Shown here one piece after another: positions 50,413 to 58,250 of a DNA stretch of 64,000 bases. The notes beneath the pieces are model-generated. The model worked only from the letters and a program-made list of their open reading frames with translations. It searched no databases and had not been told where the DNA came from. Source of the stretch: Alistipes senegalensis (lineage in GTDB: Bacteria; Bacteroidota; Bacteroidia; Bacteroidales; Rikenellaceae); the NCBI GenBank assembly GCA_023665825.1, contig JAMPDE010000001.1, positions 1,012,355 to 1,076,354 of the forward strand, in the 5' to 3' direction. Numbering within the stretch: position 1 is the first letter of the stretch; every line of letters starts with the position of its first letter. A program made the position numbers and the translations under genes.

Positions 50413-51847
50413 TAAGTGCGCATCCGACCCCGTCGGGGATTTCTGCTCTTTCGAGCACTTCGCGCAGGAGGTCTATCCTTTTCTCGAATTGCAACGGTTC
50501 CACCGCGCCTATTACCGCGTGTTGGAGGCGTTCGCGCTCGGCCGCGTGCGGCGGCTTATCATCACCATGCCGCCGCAGCACGGCAAAAGCGTCGGCGCAA
50601 CCACGCTGCTGCCTGCCTATCTGCTCGGGCTCGACCCCGATTGCCGCGTCGCCATCGCGTCGTATTCGGGGCAGTTGGCGTCGAAGTTCAACCGCCGCGT
50701 GCAGCGCATCCTCGAATCGCGCGAGTACGAGGCCCTGTTCCCCGCGACCACCATCAAGAAAGGCACTAAGCCGCCCAGCTACATCCGCACGGCCGACGAG
50801 GTGGAAATCATCGACCGGCGGGGCAGTCTGTTGTCGGTCGGGCGCGAGGGCTCGCTCACGGGCAACCGCGTCGACTGCTTCATCCTCGACGACCTCTACA
50901 AGGACGCCCTCGAAGCCAATTCGCCCCTCGTGCGGGCCAATTGCTGGGAGTGGTACACATCGGTCGTGCGGACGCGCATGCACAACCTTTCGCGCGAGTT
51001 GATTGTTTTCACCCGCTGGCACGAGGAAGACCTTATCGGCACCCTGATGAACCGCGAGCCGGTCGAGGAGCTGCGCACGTGGAGCCAGCTCGATGGCCTG
51101 CCTGCCGACAAGTGGCTGCACCTGAATTTCGAGGCGCTCAAATCGTCGTCGCCGACCGAAATCGACCCGCGCGAGCCGGGCGAGGCGCTCTGGCCGGAGC
51201 AGCACGGCGCGCCGTTGCTCGAAGCCAAACGTCGGCTCGACCCCATCCAGTTCGAGGCGATGTATCAGGGACGCCCGTCGTCGCGCGAGGGGCTGCTCTA
51301 CGGGCTGAATTTCGCCGAATACGACGAACTTCCCCACGAGGTTGTGCGGCGTGCCAACTACACCGATACCGCCGATACGGGCGACGATTACCTTTGTTCG
51401 CTGTCGTACGCGGTCGATGCCGACGGCATCGTCTACATCACCGATGCCGTCTATTCGCGCGAGCCGATGGAGGTCACCGAGCCGCTGGTGGCCGAGATGC
51501 TCGTGCGTTCCGACACGCGGCAGGCGGCTATCGAGAGCAACAACGGCGGACGCGGATTCGCGCGGGCGGTACAGGCGCTCGCGCCGGGCGTGCGGGTCGA
51601 GTGGTTCCACCAGCACGGTAACAAGGAGGCACGCATCTTGTCCAATTCGGCGACGGCGTTGCATTTGCTGCGGTTCCCGCGCGGCTGGAACCTGCGCTGG
51701 CCCGAGCTCTACGCCCACCTGACGACCTATCGCCGCCGCTTCCGCACCAACCGCTGGCACGATGCGGCCGATGTCGTGACGGGCATCGTCGAACGCGAAG
51801 CGGGCGGCACGGGCGGCCGCCGCCTGCGCGGCGTGCGGTTTTTATAG
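50396..51847 (+). CDS. Phage terminase large subunit (lone)
   Basis: A 483-residue DNA-packaging motor protein. The N-terminal ATPase has Walker A MPPQHGKS (about 58-65), Walker B VDCFILDD (about 160-167) and TRWHEEDLIGTL (coupling motif, about 206). The C-terminal RNase H-like nuclease shows SYAVDADGIVYI (about 340) and AIESNNGGRGFA (about 380). It appears complete. However, no portal, capsid, tail, small terminase or integrase gene is nearby, so it is a phage remnant or domesticated gene. Its first residues (MDFEFNKCASDP) are encoded by repeat DNA. Confidence 0.88.
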   Translation: MDFEFNKCASDPVGDFCSFEHFAQEVYPFLELQRFHRAYYRVLEAFALGRVRRLIITMPPQHGKSVGATTLLPAYLLGLDPDCRVAIASYSGQLASKFNRRVQRILESREYEALFPATTIKKGTKPPSYIRTADEVEIIDRRGSLLSVGREGSLTGNRVDCFILDDLYKDALEANSPLVRANCWEWYTSVVRTRMHNLSRELIVFTRWHEEDLIGTLMNREPVEELRTWSQLDGLPADKWLHLNFEALKSSSPTEIDPREPGEALWPEQHGAPLLEAKRRLDPIQFEAMYQGRPSSREGLLYGLNFAEYDELPHEVVRRANYTDTADTGDDYLCSLSYAVDADGIVYITDAVYSREPMEVTEPLVAEMLVRSDTRQAAIESNNGGRGFARAVQALAPGVRVEWFHQHGNKEARILSNSATALHLLRFPRGWNLRWPELYAHLTTYRRRFRTNRWHDAADVVTGIVEREAGGTGGRRLRGVRFL

Positions 51848-51953
51848 CGCGTGCGAGCTCCGTTATGCACGAAACGGCCCGTTCGGCGGTGCCGGTCGAG
51901 GTCGGGGAACGGATTTTGTTTGCGCAACGCAGGACATCATAACCGAAAATTTC

Positions 51954-52616
51954 ATGAAGGGAAAACATTTATTCAATGCGCTCGTTGCAGCTTCGGCCCT
52001 GATCGTCGCGGCCTGCCAGCACGAACCTTCGACGTCGGATTTCTACGGCGACTACATGGTCTACACGGACCATGACACGGAGATCGATTTCGGGGGATTC
52101 ACGACCTACTTCCTGCCCGACAGCATCCTGCTGATCGGCAACCGCCACCGCGCGGAGTACTGGAAAGACGAACGCGCCCAGCGCATCGTCGCCGCAGCGG
52201 TCAACGGATTCGATGCGGCCGGTTACCAGCGCGTCGACACGAAAGAGGCGGCCTCGTTCGGCGTGCAGATGAGCTACGTCGAACAGGTGACCTACTACGT
52301 CGGGTACGACTATCCCCACTGGTGGTGGTACTATCCGTATTACTGGAATCCGGGCTACTGGGGCCCGTGGTGGGACGGCTGGCACTATCCCTACTATGTG
52401 CAGTACGGCTATACGGCCGGTTCGCTGCTGATGGAGATGGTCGACCTCCAAGCCGAAGCGGTCGAGGGCTCGCCGCTGCCCATCGTCTGGGACAGCTACA
52501 TCGGCGGTCTGTTGAGCTCGTCCGAGCGGGTCAACCTCGACCGTGCCGTAACGGCCGTCGAGCAGGCTTTCGCGCAGTCGCCCTATCTGAACCGCACGGC
52601 GCAGACCGGCCGGTAG
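51954..52616 (+). CDS. DUF4136 lipoprotein
   Basis: A 220-residue lipoprotein (signal ending ALIVAAC, Cys about 19). The DUF4136 pattern is visible: DFGGFTTYFLPDSI, RIVAAAVNGFDAAGYQRVD, the aromatic-rich stretch YPHWWWYYPYYWNPGYWGP (about 122-140) and LLMEMVDLQA. DUF4136 proteins are envelope lipoproteins of unknown function. It is 36 bp before an outer-membrane barrel gene and probably cotranscribed with it. Confidence 0.85.
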   Translation: MKGKHLFNALVAASALIVAACQHEPSTSDFYGDYMVYTDHDTEIDFGGFTTYFLPDSILLIGNRHRAEYWKDERAQRIVAAAVNGFDAAGYQRVDTKEAASFGVQMSYVEQVTYYVGYDYPHWWWYYPYYWNPGYWGPWWDGWHYPYYVQYGYTAGSLLMEMVDLQAEAVEGSPLPIVWDSYIGGLLSSSERVNLDRAVTAVEQAFAQSPYLNRTAQTGR

Positions 52617-52652
52617 AGAAGCGGCCATTCACTGATTCAACAAGCGAGTATT

Positions 52653-53282
52653 ATGAAAAATTTCAGAAAATATCTTTGCCGTGCGGCGTTGTGTGCGGCG
52701 CTACTCGGCTTCGGGCGGACGGCTTCGGCGCAGCTGCTGCCGAACAGCTATTTCAACATCGACTGGCAGATGAACGTGCCGTTGGGCGCGTCGTTCGCCG
52801 ACAAGGCTTCGGGCTGGGGCATGAATTTCGAGGGCGGGTACTTCGTGACGCCCCGCATCGCCGTCGGCGGCTTCATCTCGTACCAGACCAATTTGGAGGG
52901 AATTCCGCGTCAGACGATCCAGCTGGGCAACGGCTCGGCTCTGACGACCAAACAGAAACATGCGGTCTTCCAGCTGCCGTTCGGCGTCACGGGACGTTAC
53001 TGCTGGATGCCGAACCGTGTCGTGCAATCCTATGCGGGACTGAAATTAGGTGCGAATTACGCCGAACTGTCGAGCTATTACTACATCGTCAAGCACTATA
53101 CCGAGACGTGGGGATTCTTCCTCTCGCCCGAATTGGGCGTGAGCATCTTTCCGCGTCCCGACTACCGGCTGGGCTTCCACGTGGCGGTCTATTACAGCTA
53201 CGCGACGAACAACGGCCGCGTGTTGAGCTACAAGGTCGACGGACTGAACAACTTCGGCATCCGGCTGGGCGTATCGTTCTGA
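52653..53282 (+). CDS. Outer-membrane beta-barrel protein (OmpW/porin-like)
   Basis: A 209-residue protein with signal peptide (FRKYLCRAALCAALLGF...ASAQ, to about residue 27) and alternating strands with aromatic girdles (WGMNFEGGYFVTPRIAVGGFISYQT, GVTGRYCWMPNRVVQSYAGLKLG, YRLGFHVAVYYSYATN), ending GIRLGVSF with terminal Phe. This is typical of eight-strand outer-membrane barrels. The ligand is unknown. A family-A hairpin starts 2 bp after its stop. Confidence 0.8.
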   Translation: MKNFRKYLCRAALCAALLGFGRTASAQLLPNSYFNIDWQMNVPLGASFADKASGWGMNFEGGYFVTPRIAVGGFISYQTNLEGIPRQTIQLGNGSALTTKQKHAVFQLPFGVTGRYCWMPNRVVQSYAGLKLGANYAELSSYYYIVKHYTETWGFFLSPELGVSIFPRPDYRLGFHVAVYYSYATNNGRVLSYKVDGLNNFGIRLGVSF

Positions 53283-53283
53283 C

Positions 53284-53357
53284 GCCCGCTTAAGAAGCGG
53301 GTTTTAAGGGCTACGGGCGGCTATTGGGCTTCGGATAGTCAGGAAGCGCACTGACCG
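53284..53357 (+). repeat. Family-A repeat, near-consensus copy
   Basis: Hairpin CCCGCTTAAGAAGCGGG, TTTTAAGGGCTACGGGC, and a tail with stem GGCTTC/GGAAGC ending GCGCACTGACCG. Confidence 0.9.
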
Positions 53358-53413
53358 AATTCAAAATTATCGGCGACGTTATGCGTCGCGCGGGCCTCAG
53401 ACTTCGCCCGCTA

Positions 53414-53449
53414 AAAGAGGACACCGGCCTGTCGGGCGGTGTCCTCTTT
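53414..53449 (+). terminator. Isolated terminator-like hairpin
   Basis: AAAGAGGACACC pairs perfectly with GGTGTCCTCTTT around a GC-rich loop. No gene or clear promoter lies just upstream, so its purpose is unclear. It may be a second terminator for the outer-membrane gene. Confidence 0.55.
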
Positions 53450-53546
53450 ACACACAAACATCACAATACGGTTGCCGAAAAACGGCTTTCATCACCGTTG
53501 CAAAGATCGGGCAAAACCTGCATCCCCGCAATCCCCACAACTCGGT

Positions 53547-53668
53547 ATTTTATTAAGGCTACGGGCACTCCGTTTGGTTTCCGACGGTCGGAAGCGCCCG
53601 CTTAAGAAGCGGGTTTTAAGGGCTATGGACGCTCCATTTGGCTTCAGACGGCTGGAAGCGCACTGACC
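53547..53668 (+). repeat. Family-A repeat, tandem pair
   Basis: TTTTATTAAGGCTACGGGCA tail, then hairpin CCCGCTTAAGAAGCGGG with TTTTAAGGGCTATGG and a second tail ending GCGCACTGACC, followed by an AATTCAAAATTCAGAATT spacer. Confidence 0.85.
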
Positions 53669-53780
53669 AATTCAAAATTCAGAATTCACAATTATCGGCG
53701 GCTCGGAGAGCCGCACCATTGAATCCGACCGGATGTCGGAGCCGTCAGACGGAGTGCGGACTAAAAGCGTCCGGCGGAGG

Positions 53781-53905
53781 GGCCGGTTTGCTTGCAAACC
53801 CGCGTTAGGCGCCCGAAGCCAGCGTTAGGCCGCACGCAGTAGGCGGAGACATCGTCGGAGAGGTTTTTACGGCGCTTTTTGACGGGCCAAAAAGCGCCAG
53901 TTAAA
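53781..53905 (-). repeat. Family-C repeat after the esterase gene
   Basis: Two palindromes shared with 56930-57060: GGTTTGCTTGCAAACC (53785-53800) and the 11-bp stem GGCGCTTTTTG/CAAAAAGCGCC (53871-53898). It lies 3' of a minus-strand gene, so the second hairpin may be a terminator. The rest of the 700-bp gap 53283-53991 holds only repeats. Confidence 0.65.
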
Positions 53906-53991
53906 GAAACGAGGTTAAACGCGCGGTTTTAAGCATGATGGATGTGATCATCGGGCGTCAGAAATCATCTTCGCTGTTGCCGAAATTACAC

Positions 53992-55302
53992 TCATCTCAA
54001 ATGCCGTCGGATCCACTCCAAGTGGCCGCGTTCGGTGGCTTCGGACGTCCAGTGCTCGTTGATAGGGGTAATCAACGCCTCTTTGGGACAGTCGAGCACG
54101 TTGTAGACCGCTTGGCTCGTGGTCGGCGGGCAGGTGTCGTCGTTGTATCCCCACGTCAGGCGGCAATCCGCCTTGACGAACCGCGCGAAATTCACGACGT
54201 CGTAATAGGCCATCGTGCGGAGTTTTTCGGGCGTGTCCATGCCCGCGACGCGGAAAAAGTGCGGATACCCGCCCGCACGACCGGCCTTGTAACCGGCCAT
54301 ATCGGCCAGTGCGGGGTGGTTGGCCACGCAGGCCGTGACCCGTTCGTCCAGTCCGGCGGTGACGATAGCGAGCGCACCGCCCTGACTGCCGCCCTGCACG
54401 ATGACGTTGCGGCCGTCCCATTCGGGCAGCGACGTCAGCAGGTCGATGGCCCGCACGCAGGCCAGATAGACCCGTTTCATGTAGTAATGGTCGCGGTCGT
54501 CGAGGCCGTTGGCCAGATAGCCGTTTTCGCGGCCGTTGAACGCGTTGCTTATCTCTTTGAATGTCTCTGCCGAGAGGGTCGGATTCAGCCCGTGTATTTC
54601 GATCTCGAAACGGATCATGCCCGCTTCGGGGTAGTACTTGTGCCGCAGGGGTTCCTTGATGGTCTTGATGCCCGCTCCGGGAGGGCACAGCACGACGGGG
54701 CAGCTGCCCGCTTCGGCCCCTTTGGGATAGAACAGGTACCCGTAGACGGCCTGCCCCGATTTGTTGAGCTGCAATTTTATTAAGTAGCAGTCGATTCGCT
54801 CGGTGCTATATTCGGGGGCGGGCGTCTTGGTGTAGGTCAGCGGAAAACGGGCCGCTTCGGCCTTGTTGGCCTTCCAAAAATCGGCGAAATCGTCCGGCAG
54901 CTGCGTGTAGGGCTCGATGCGTTCGGGCGAAAAACCGACCTTGATGTGGTGGCGGTAGGTTTGTCCGTCGACGACGGCGGTCAAGCGGCAGTCGCGGAAT
55001 CCGGGTTGCCGCATCGTGCCGAGCGGTACGACGGCGCGGCCGTTTCGGAGCACGACCGAACCCGACTTGTCGGCGGGCATCATGTCGCCGCCGATTTCGT
55101 AATGGACGGTGATGCCGTCCTGCGGGATGCCGTAGCGGTAGAACTGCACCTCGACGGAGGCTTTTTCGCCCGTCTCGTAGCGCCAGTCGGCGTGGTCGGG
55201 CACGGTGACCCACAGCACGTCGCTGCGGTAAGGATAGTTCTCGGCATGCAGCGATACGATGCCGAATGCCAACAGGCAGAAAATCAGTAATTTCGTTTTC
55301 AT
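53992..55302 (-). CDS. Acetyl-xylan-esterase-like secreted alpha/beta hydrolase
   Basis: A 436-residue exported enzyme (signal MKTKLLIFCLLAFGIVSLHA). An N-terminal beta-sandwich (about 20-130) precedes an AXE1/cephalosporin-C-deacetylase-like hydrolase domain (PVVLCPPGAGIKTIKEPL, about 208-225), with nucleophile elbow GGSQGG (Ser about 302), acid Asp in GYNDDTCPP (about 387) and a C-terminal His-containing EHWTSEATERGHLEW. It probably removes acetyl groups from plant glycans and could support the glycan locus, though it lies about 5.5 kb from it and is transcribed on the other strand. Confidence 0.85.
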   Translation of the reverse strand: MKTKLLIFCLLAFGIVSLHAENYPYRSDVLWVTVPDHADWRYETGEKASVEVQFYRYGIPQDGITVHYEIGGDMMPADKSGSVVLRNGRAVVPLGTMRQPGFRDCRLTAVVDGQTYRHHIKVGFSPERIEPYTQLPDDFADFWKANKAEAARFPLTYTKTPAPEYSTERIDCYLIKLQLNKSGQAVYGYLFYPKGAEAGSCPVVLCPPGAGIKTIKEPLRHKYYPEAGMIRFEIEIHGLNPTLSAETFKEISNAFNGRENGYLANGLDDRDHYYMKRVYLACVRAIDLLTSLPEWDGRNVIVQGGSQGGALAIVTAGLDERVTACVANHPALADMAGYKAGRAGGYPHFFRVAGMDTPEKLRTMAYYDVVNFARFVKADCRLTWGYNDDTCPPTTSQAVYNVLDCPKEALITPINEHWTSEATERGHLEWIRRHLR

Positions 55303-55374
55303 TTTTTATTAGTGCGGTAGAACGTTTCTGTGCTCTCGACGGTCGTCTTCGCTTCCGACCGTTTTTTTCTTAAT

Positions 55375-55449
55375 AAAAGGGTTACGGCGCAGGAACTTTG
55401 CGAAGCTTGAAAACCGCCCTTTGCGCTTAAATCCGCTTTCTTAAAGCGG
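55375..55449 (-). repeat. Family-A repeat at the end of kdsC
   Basis: Minus-strand hairpin CCGCTTTAAGAAAGCGG (55449-55433) contains the kdsC stop in its loop and is followed by ATTTAAGCGC. The tail is strongly diverged. Confidence 0.7.
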
Positions 55450-55962
55450 GCCTATCGAGTCGCGGGCCCAGTCGCCGCGTGCGCGCAACACTTGCTCGAT
55501 GATGTCGCGCACGGCACCGGCGCCGCCGTTGAACTCCGACACGTACCGCGAAACTTCAAGCACTTCGGCTGCCGCGTCGGCCGGACAGACCGGAATCCCC
55601 ACTTCGCGCATGCAGTCCAAATCGGGGATGTCGTCGCCCATGTAGATGACGTGCGCAGGGTCGAGCCCCTCTTCCGCCAGATAGTTGCGCAGGGTCGTGA
55701 TTTTGTCCATGCAGTCGGTGTAGTAGCGGTGGATGCCCAGCATCCGCAGCCGCCGTTCGAGCAGCTGGCCGCGCCCGCCCGTGATGACGCACACCTTGTA
55801 CCCCATTTTCACGGCGTAGGCCAGCGCATAGCCGTCTTTGGCGTTGTAGCGGCGGATGAAATCGCCGTCGGCCGTCGGGATGATTCCGCCGTCGGTCATC
55901 ACGCCGTCGACGTCGAATACGAAGGCCTCGACGCGGGCTATCTGTTCTTTGAAGTTTTCCAT
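55441..55962 (-). CDS. kdsC: KdsC-like HAD phosphatase (KDO-8-phosphate phosphatase)
   Basis: A 173-residue C0-type HAD enzyme without a cap domain, which dephosphorylates KDO 8-phosphate in lipopolysaccharide core synthesis. Motif I FVFDVDGVMTDGG (about 14-26), a motif II/III region with VITGGRGQLLERR and IYMGDDIPDLDCM (about 110) are intact. The start MENFKEQIARVEAF (55962) fits the family and overlaps the upstream DUF2520 gene by 25 bp, indicating translational coupling. The stop lies in a hairpin loop. Confidence 0.9.
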   Translation of the reverse strand: MENFKEQIARVEAFVFDVDGVMTDGGIIPTADGDFIRRYNAKDGYALAYAVKMGYKVCVITGGRGQLLERRLRMLGIHRYYTDCMDKITTLRNYLAEEGLDPAHVIYMGDDIPDLDCMREVGIPVCPADAAAEVLEVSRYVSEFNGGAGAVRDIIEQVLRARGDWARDSIGPL

Positions 55963-56717
55963 ATCTGTCGGCTGATTGTTTCGTAGAGTGCGCGCAGTTC
56001 GGGGTCGTCGGCCAGTAGCGCGCAGTGACGGGCCTGCGTCGCAAGGTCGTTGCGCACGGCGGGGCCGGTCTGCACGTCGGCAGGGGTCGCGGCGTCGCAC
56101 GCTTTAGCGGCCGTTTCGGCGATGAGCGGTTTTATTAAGGGGTAGGGGAGCCCGGCCTTGTCGAGGATTCGTTCGCCCGCCGTGTACATGGCATTGGCAA
56201 AGTTACAAGCGAATACGCCGGCCAAATGGATGAATGCCCGTTCGGCAGACCCCGCGTAATGCACCGTGCGGGTCAGCCGGCGGGCGAACGCTTCGAGTTC
56301 CGTCCGCAGTTCGGGCGTCGAGGTTTCGAGGAACACCGGTATTTCCGAAAAATCGACGCGGCGGCCTGCCGTGAAAGTTTGCAGCGGATAGAAGACCGCC
56401 CGCCGTGCGAAACGCGCTGGAATGGCATCCAGCGGAACGCTTCCGGCCGTATGGGCCACGACGGCCGTTTCGGGAATCGGCAGCGATGCGGTGACTTCGG
56501 CCACCGCGCGGTCGCTGACGGCAATCAGATAGAGGTCTGCAGCCGCGAGCCGTTGCGGGTCGTCGGTCCACGACGTTCCCGCCAGCCGGGCTACTTCGGG
56601 GCCGCGACGCGGGTTGCGTGCGAACACCTGCACCAGCTCCGCATCGCTTCCGGCGACGGCGCACGCCAGCGATTCGGCCAGATTGCCGCTGCCGATAATG
56701 ACGACTGTTTTTATCAT
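55938..56717 (-). CDS. DUF2520 Rossmann-fold protein
   Basis: A 259-residue NAD(P)-binding protein: GSGNLAESLACAVAG (about 9-23), SDRAVAEVTASLP, VVAHTAGSVPLDAI, a substrate-like FYPLQTFTAGR segment (about 110), and a helical C-terminal DUF2520 domain with FIHLAGVFACNFANAMYTAGERIL. It resembles ketopantoate reductase and F420/NADP oxidoreductase folds. Its reaction is unknown; it is commonly found before kdsC in Bacteroidetes. Confidence 0.85.
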   Translation of the reverse strand: MIKTVVIIGSGNLAESLACAVAGSDAELVQVFARNPRRGPEVARLAGTSWTDDPQRLAAADLYLIAVSDRAVAEVTASLPIPETAVVAHTAGSVPLDAIPARFARRAVFYPLQTFTAGRRVDFSEIPVFLETSTPELRTELEAFARRLTRTVHYAGSAERAFIHLAGVFACNFANAMYTAGERILDKAGLPYPLIKPLIAETAAKACDAATPADVQTGPAVRNDLATQARHCALLADDPELRALYETISRQIWKTSKNR

Positions 56718-56835
56718 TTTTATTAGCGCTACGGACGGTCATCGGGCTTCGGAAGTTCAGGAAGCGCCCCGTTAAGAACGGGGATTTAAGAGCTACGGGA
56801 GGTCATCTGGTTCCCGACGTCGGAAGCGCTCTCGC
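56717..56835 (+). repeat. Family-A repeat, two tails
   Basis: TTTTTATTAGCGCTACGGAC tail, hairpin CCCCGTTAAGAACGGGG with ATTTAAGAGCTACGGG, and a second tail. Confidence 0.8.
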
Positions 56836-56929
56836 CCAATTCACAATTAACAGCGACGCGAAGCGTCGCACGGATACACCCCGCTCGGCAAAAAAGGCGT
56901 AAAGAAAGCAAGGCGTAAAAGCGTATAAA

Positions 56930-57060
56930 AACGGGGACGGTTTGCTTGCAAACCCGCGAAGTCGCCCGTTTTAGCTTTTACGGCGCAGGTTTTAGCCTTT
57001 TTTGTCTGCGGGGGAGGTTTTTACGGCGCTTTTTGACGGCACAAAAAGCGCCAGTTGAAA
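56930..57060 (-). repeat. Family-C repeat after the coiled-coil gene
   Basis: Shares GGTTTGCTTGCAAACC (56939-56954) and GGCGCTTTTTG/CAAAAAGCGCC (57025-57052) with the copy at 53781-53905. Again it lies 3' of a minus-strand gene, and the second hairpin is terminator-like. With the family-A copy it fills the gap 56718-57068. Confidence 0.7.
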
Positions 57061-57068
57061 AAGCGGGG

Positions 57069-58004
57069 CTAACGCATCGCGATTTGGGCTTGTCCGATGT
57101 GGCGGCCGTCGCAGTAGAGGTCTACGCGGTAGGAGCCAGCTGCGAAGCCCGACGAATTGTAGTAGATGCCGACGGGCAAATCCTGATTCTGGTAGTCCAC
57201 TTCGCGCATGGCCGAGTAGCTCAACGGTTCGCCCTCGAAGTCGAACGTGGGCATCGCTTCGGTCGTCAGCACGTAGCCGTCGGGCGAGGTGATGCGGACG
57301 TAGATCGCACGGTTGCCGGGTTCGGCCAGCTCGTTGGCCGAGAGGACGAACTCCACCAGCAGACGCGCGGCGTTGCGGACGCGCGAAACGGGTTTGCTGC
57401 GCGAGTTGAGCGCCGTCAGCCGGATGTCGCGGGCTTTGATGATCGAGCCCACCTGCACCTTGTTGGTCAGTTCGGCGGCGCGTTCTTCGGCGATGTCCGC
57501 CCGCAGGTTGGCCGACGAAATCTCCTTGCGGTAGGTGACGTTTTCGTCGATGAGCCGCTTGTTCAGCGTGTTGAGCGAGTCGATCTGGCGGATGTAACCT
57601 TTCATCAGCGTGCGCAGCGTGCCGACCTCTTTTTCGTATTGCTTGATTTTGGCCAGACTCAACGAACGTTCCTTTTTCAGACGCGCCATCAGCGAGTCGG
57701 CGCGGTTGCGTTCGGTGTTGAGGCTGCTCGACAGGGTGTCGTTGGTGATTTGCAGGTTGTCGAAATCGACCATCAGGCGGCCGAGATCGTTCTGAATCGA
57801 ATCGCGGTCGGCCTGCAACAACTCGTTGTCGCGCATCTGCTGGCGGTGGATGCCGTAGTAGAGCGCGGACAACGCGACGAGAATCACCGACAGAATGACG
57901 ATGACGATGCGATAACCGCGCATGGCCTTGTCGGACGCGTCGGGCTGACGGCCGTAATCGTCCTCTTCGTAGAAGTTATCCGGTTCGTTGTAATTTTCTT
58001 CCAT
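57069..58004 (-). CDS. Single-pass membrane protein with periplasmic coiled coil
   Basis: A 311-residue protein. An acidic cytoplasmic N-terminus (1-28) is followed by one membrane helix (about 31-52, YRIVIVILSVILVALSALYY), a long coiled coil (about 55-180, rich in LQADRDSIQNDLGRL-type heptads) and a C-terminal beta-rich domain (about 205-311). No family was recognised by eye. The topology suggests an envelope-spanning structural or scaffold protein. Confidence 0.75.
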   Translation of the reverse strand: MEENYNEPDNFYEEDDYGRQPDASDKAMRGYRIVIVILSVILVALSALYYGIHRQQMRDNELLQADRDSIQNDLGRLMVDFDNLQITNDTLSSSLNTERNRADSLMARLKKERSLSLAKIKQYEKEVGTLRTLMKGYIRQIDSLNTLNKRLIDENVTYRKEISSANLRADIAEERAAELTNKVQVGSIIKARDIRLTALNSRSKPVSRVRNAARLLVEFVLSANELAEPGNRAIYVRITSPDGYVLTTEAMPTFDFEGEPLSYSAMREVDYQNQDLPVGIYYNSSGFAAGSYRVDLYCDGRHIGQAQIAMR

Positions 58005-58047
58005 GATTCACGATTGTTTATGGTGATGCACAAAGGTAACGAATTAT

Positions 58048-58092
58048 TTTATTAGCGCAATAGACCCTCATCGGGTTTCGGGCGGTCGCTGC
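58048..58092 (+). repeat. Family-A tail, degenerate
   Basis: TTTTATTAGCGCAATAGACC followed by a recognisable GGGTTTCGGGCGGTC and GCGC remnant. Confidence 0.5.
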
Positions 58093-58097
58093 GCTAT

Positions 58098-58192
58098 CAC
58101 GCTGAAATTTGCGGGCCGGAGACTGCGGAGGACGCCACTGGCGGGCCTTCGCGGGCGAAGGCTTCGGCCCGCGCGACGCAGGGCGTCGCCTT
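58098..58192. repeat. Family-B palindromic repeat
   Basis: GGCGGGCCTTCGCGGGCGAA continuing GGCTTCGGCCCGCGCGACGC, nearly identical to 16147-16199. It is flanked by family-A tails on both sides (58048-58092 plus, 58202-58250 minus), the same composite arrangement. Confidence 0.8.
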
Positions 58193-58201
58193 TTTCCTTC
58201 G

Positions 58202-58250
58202 GTGAGTGCGCTTCCCACCGTCGGAAACCGAAAGACCGCCCGTAGCGTTA
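58202..58250 (-). repeat. Family-A tail at the end of the DUF3108 gene
   Basis: On the minus strand the DUF3108 stop codon TAA is the start of TTAACGCTACGGGCGGTC, leading to GAAGCGCACTCACC. Confidence 0.75.

Noticed and set aside
53381..53605. Small plus-strand open frames in the 53.3-53.9 kb gap as genes
   Set aside because: They run through repeat hairpins and a terminator, have no start context, and resemble no protein.
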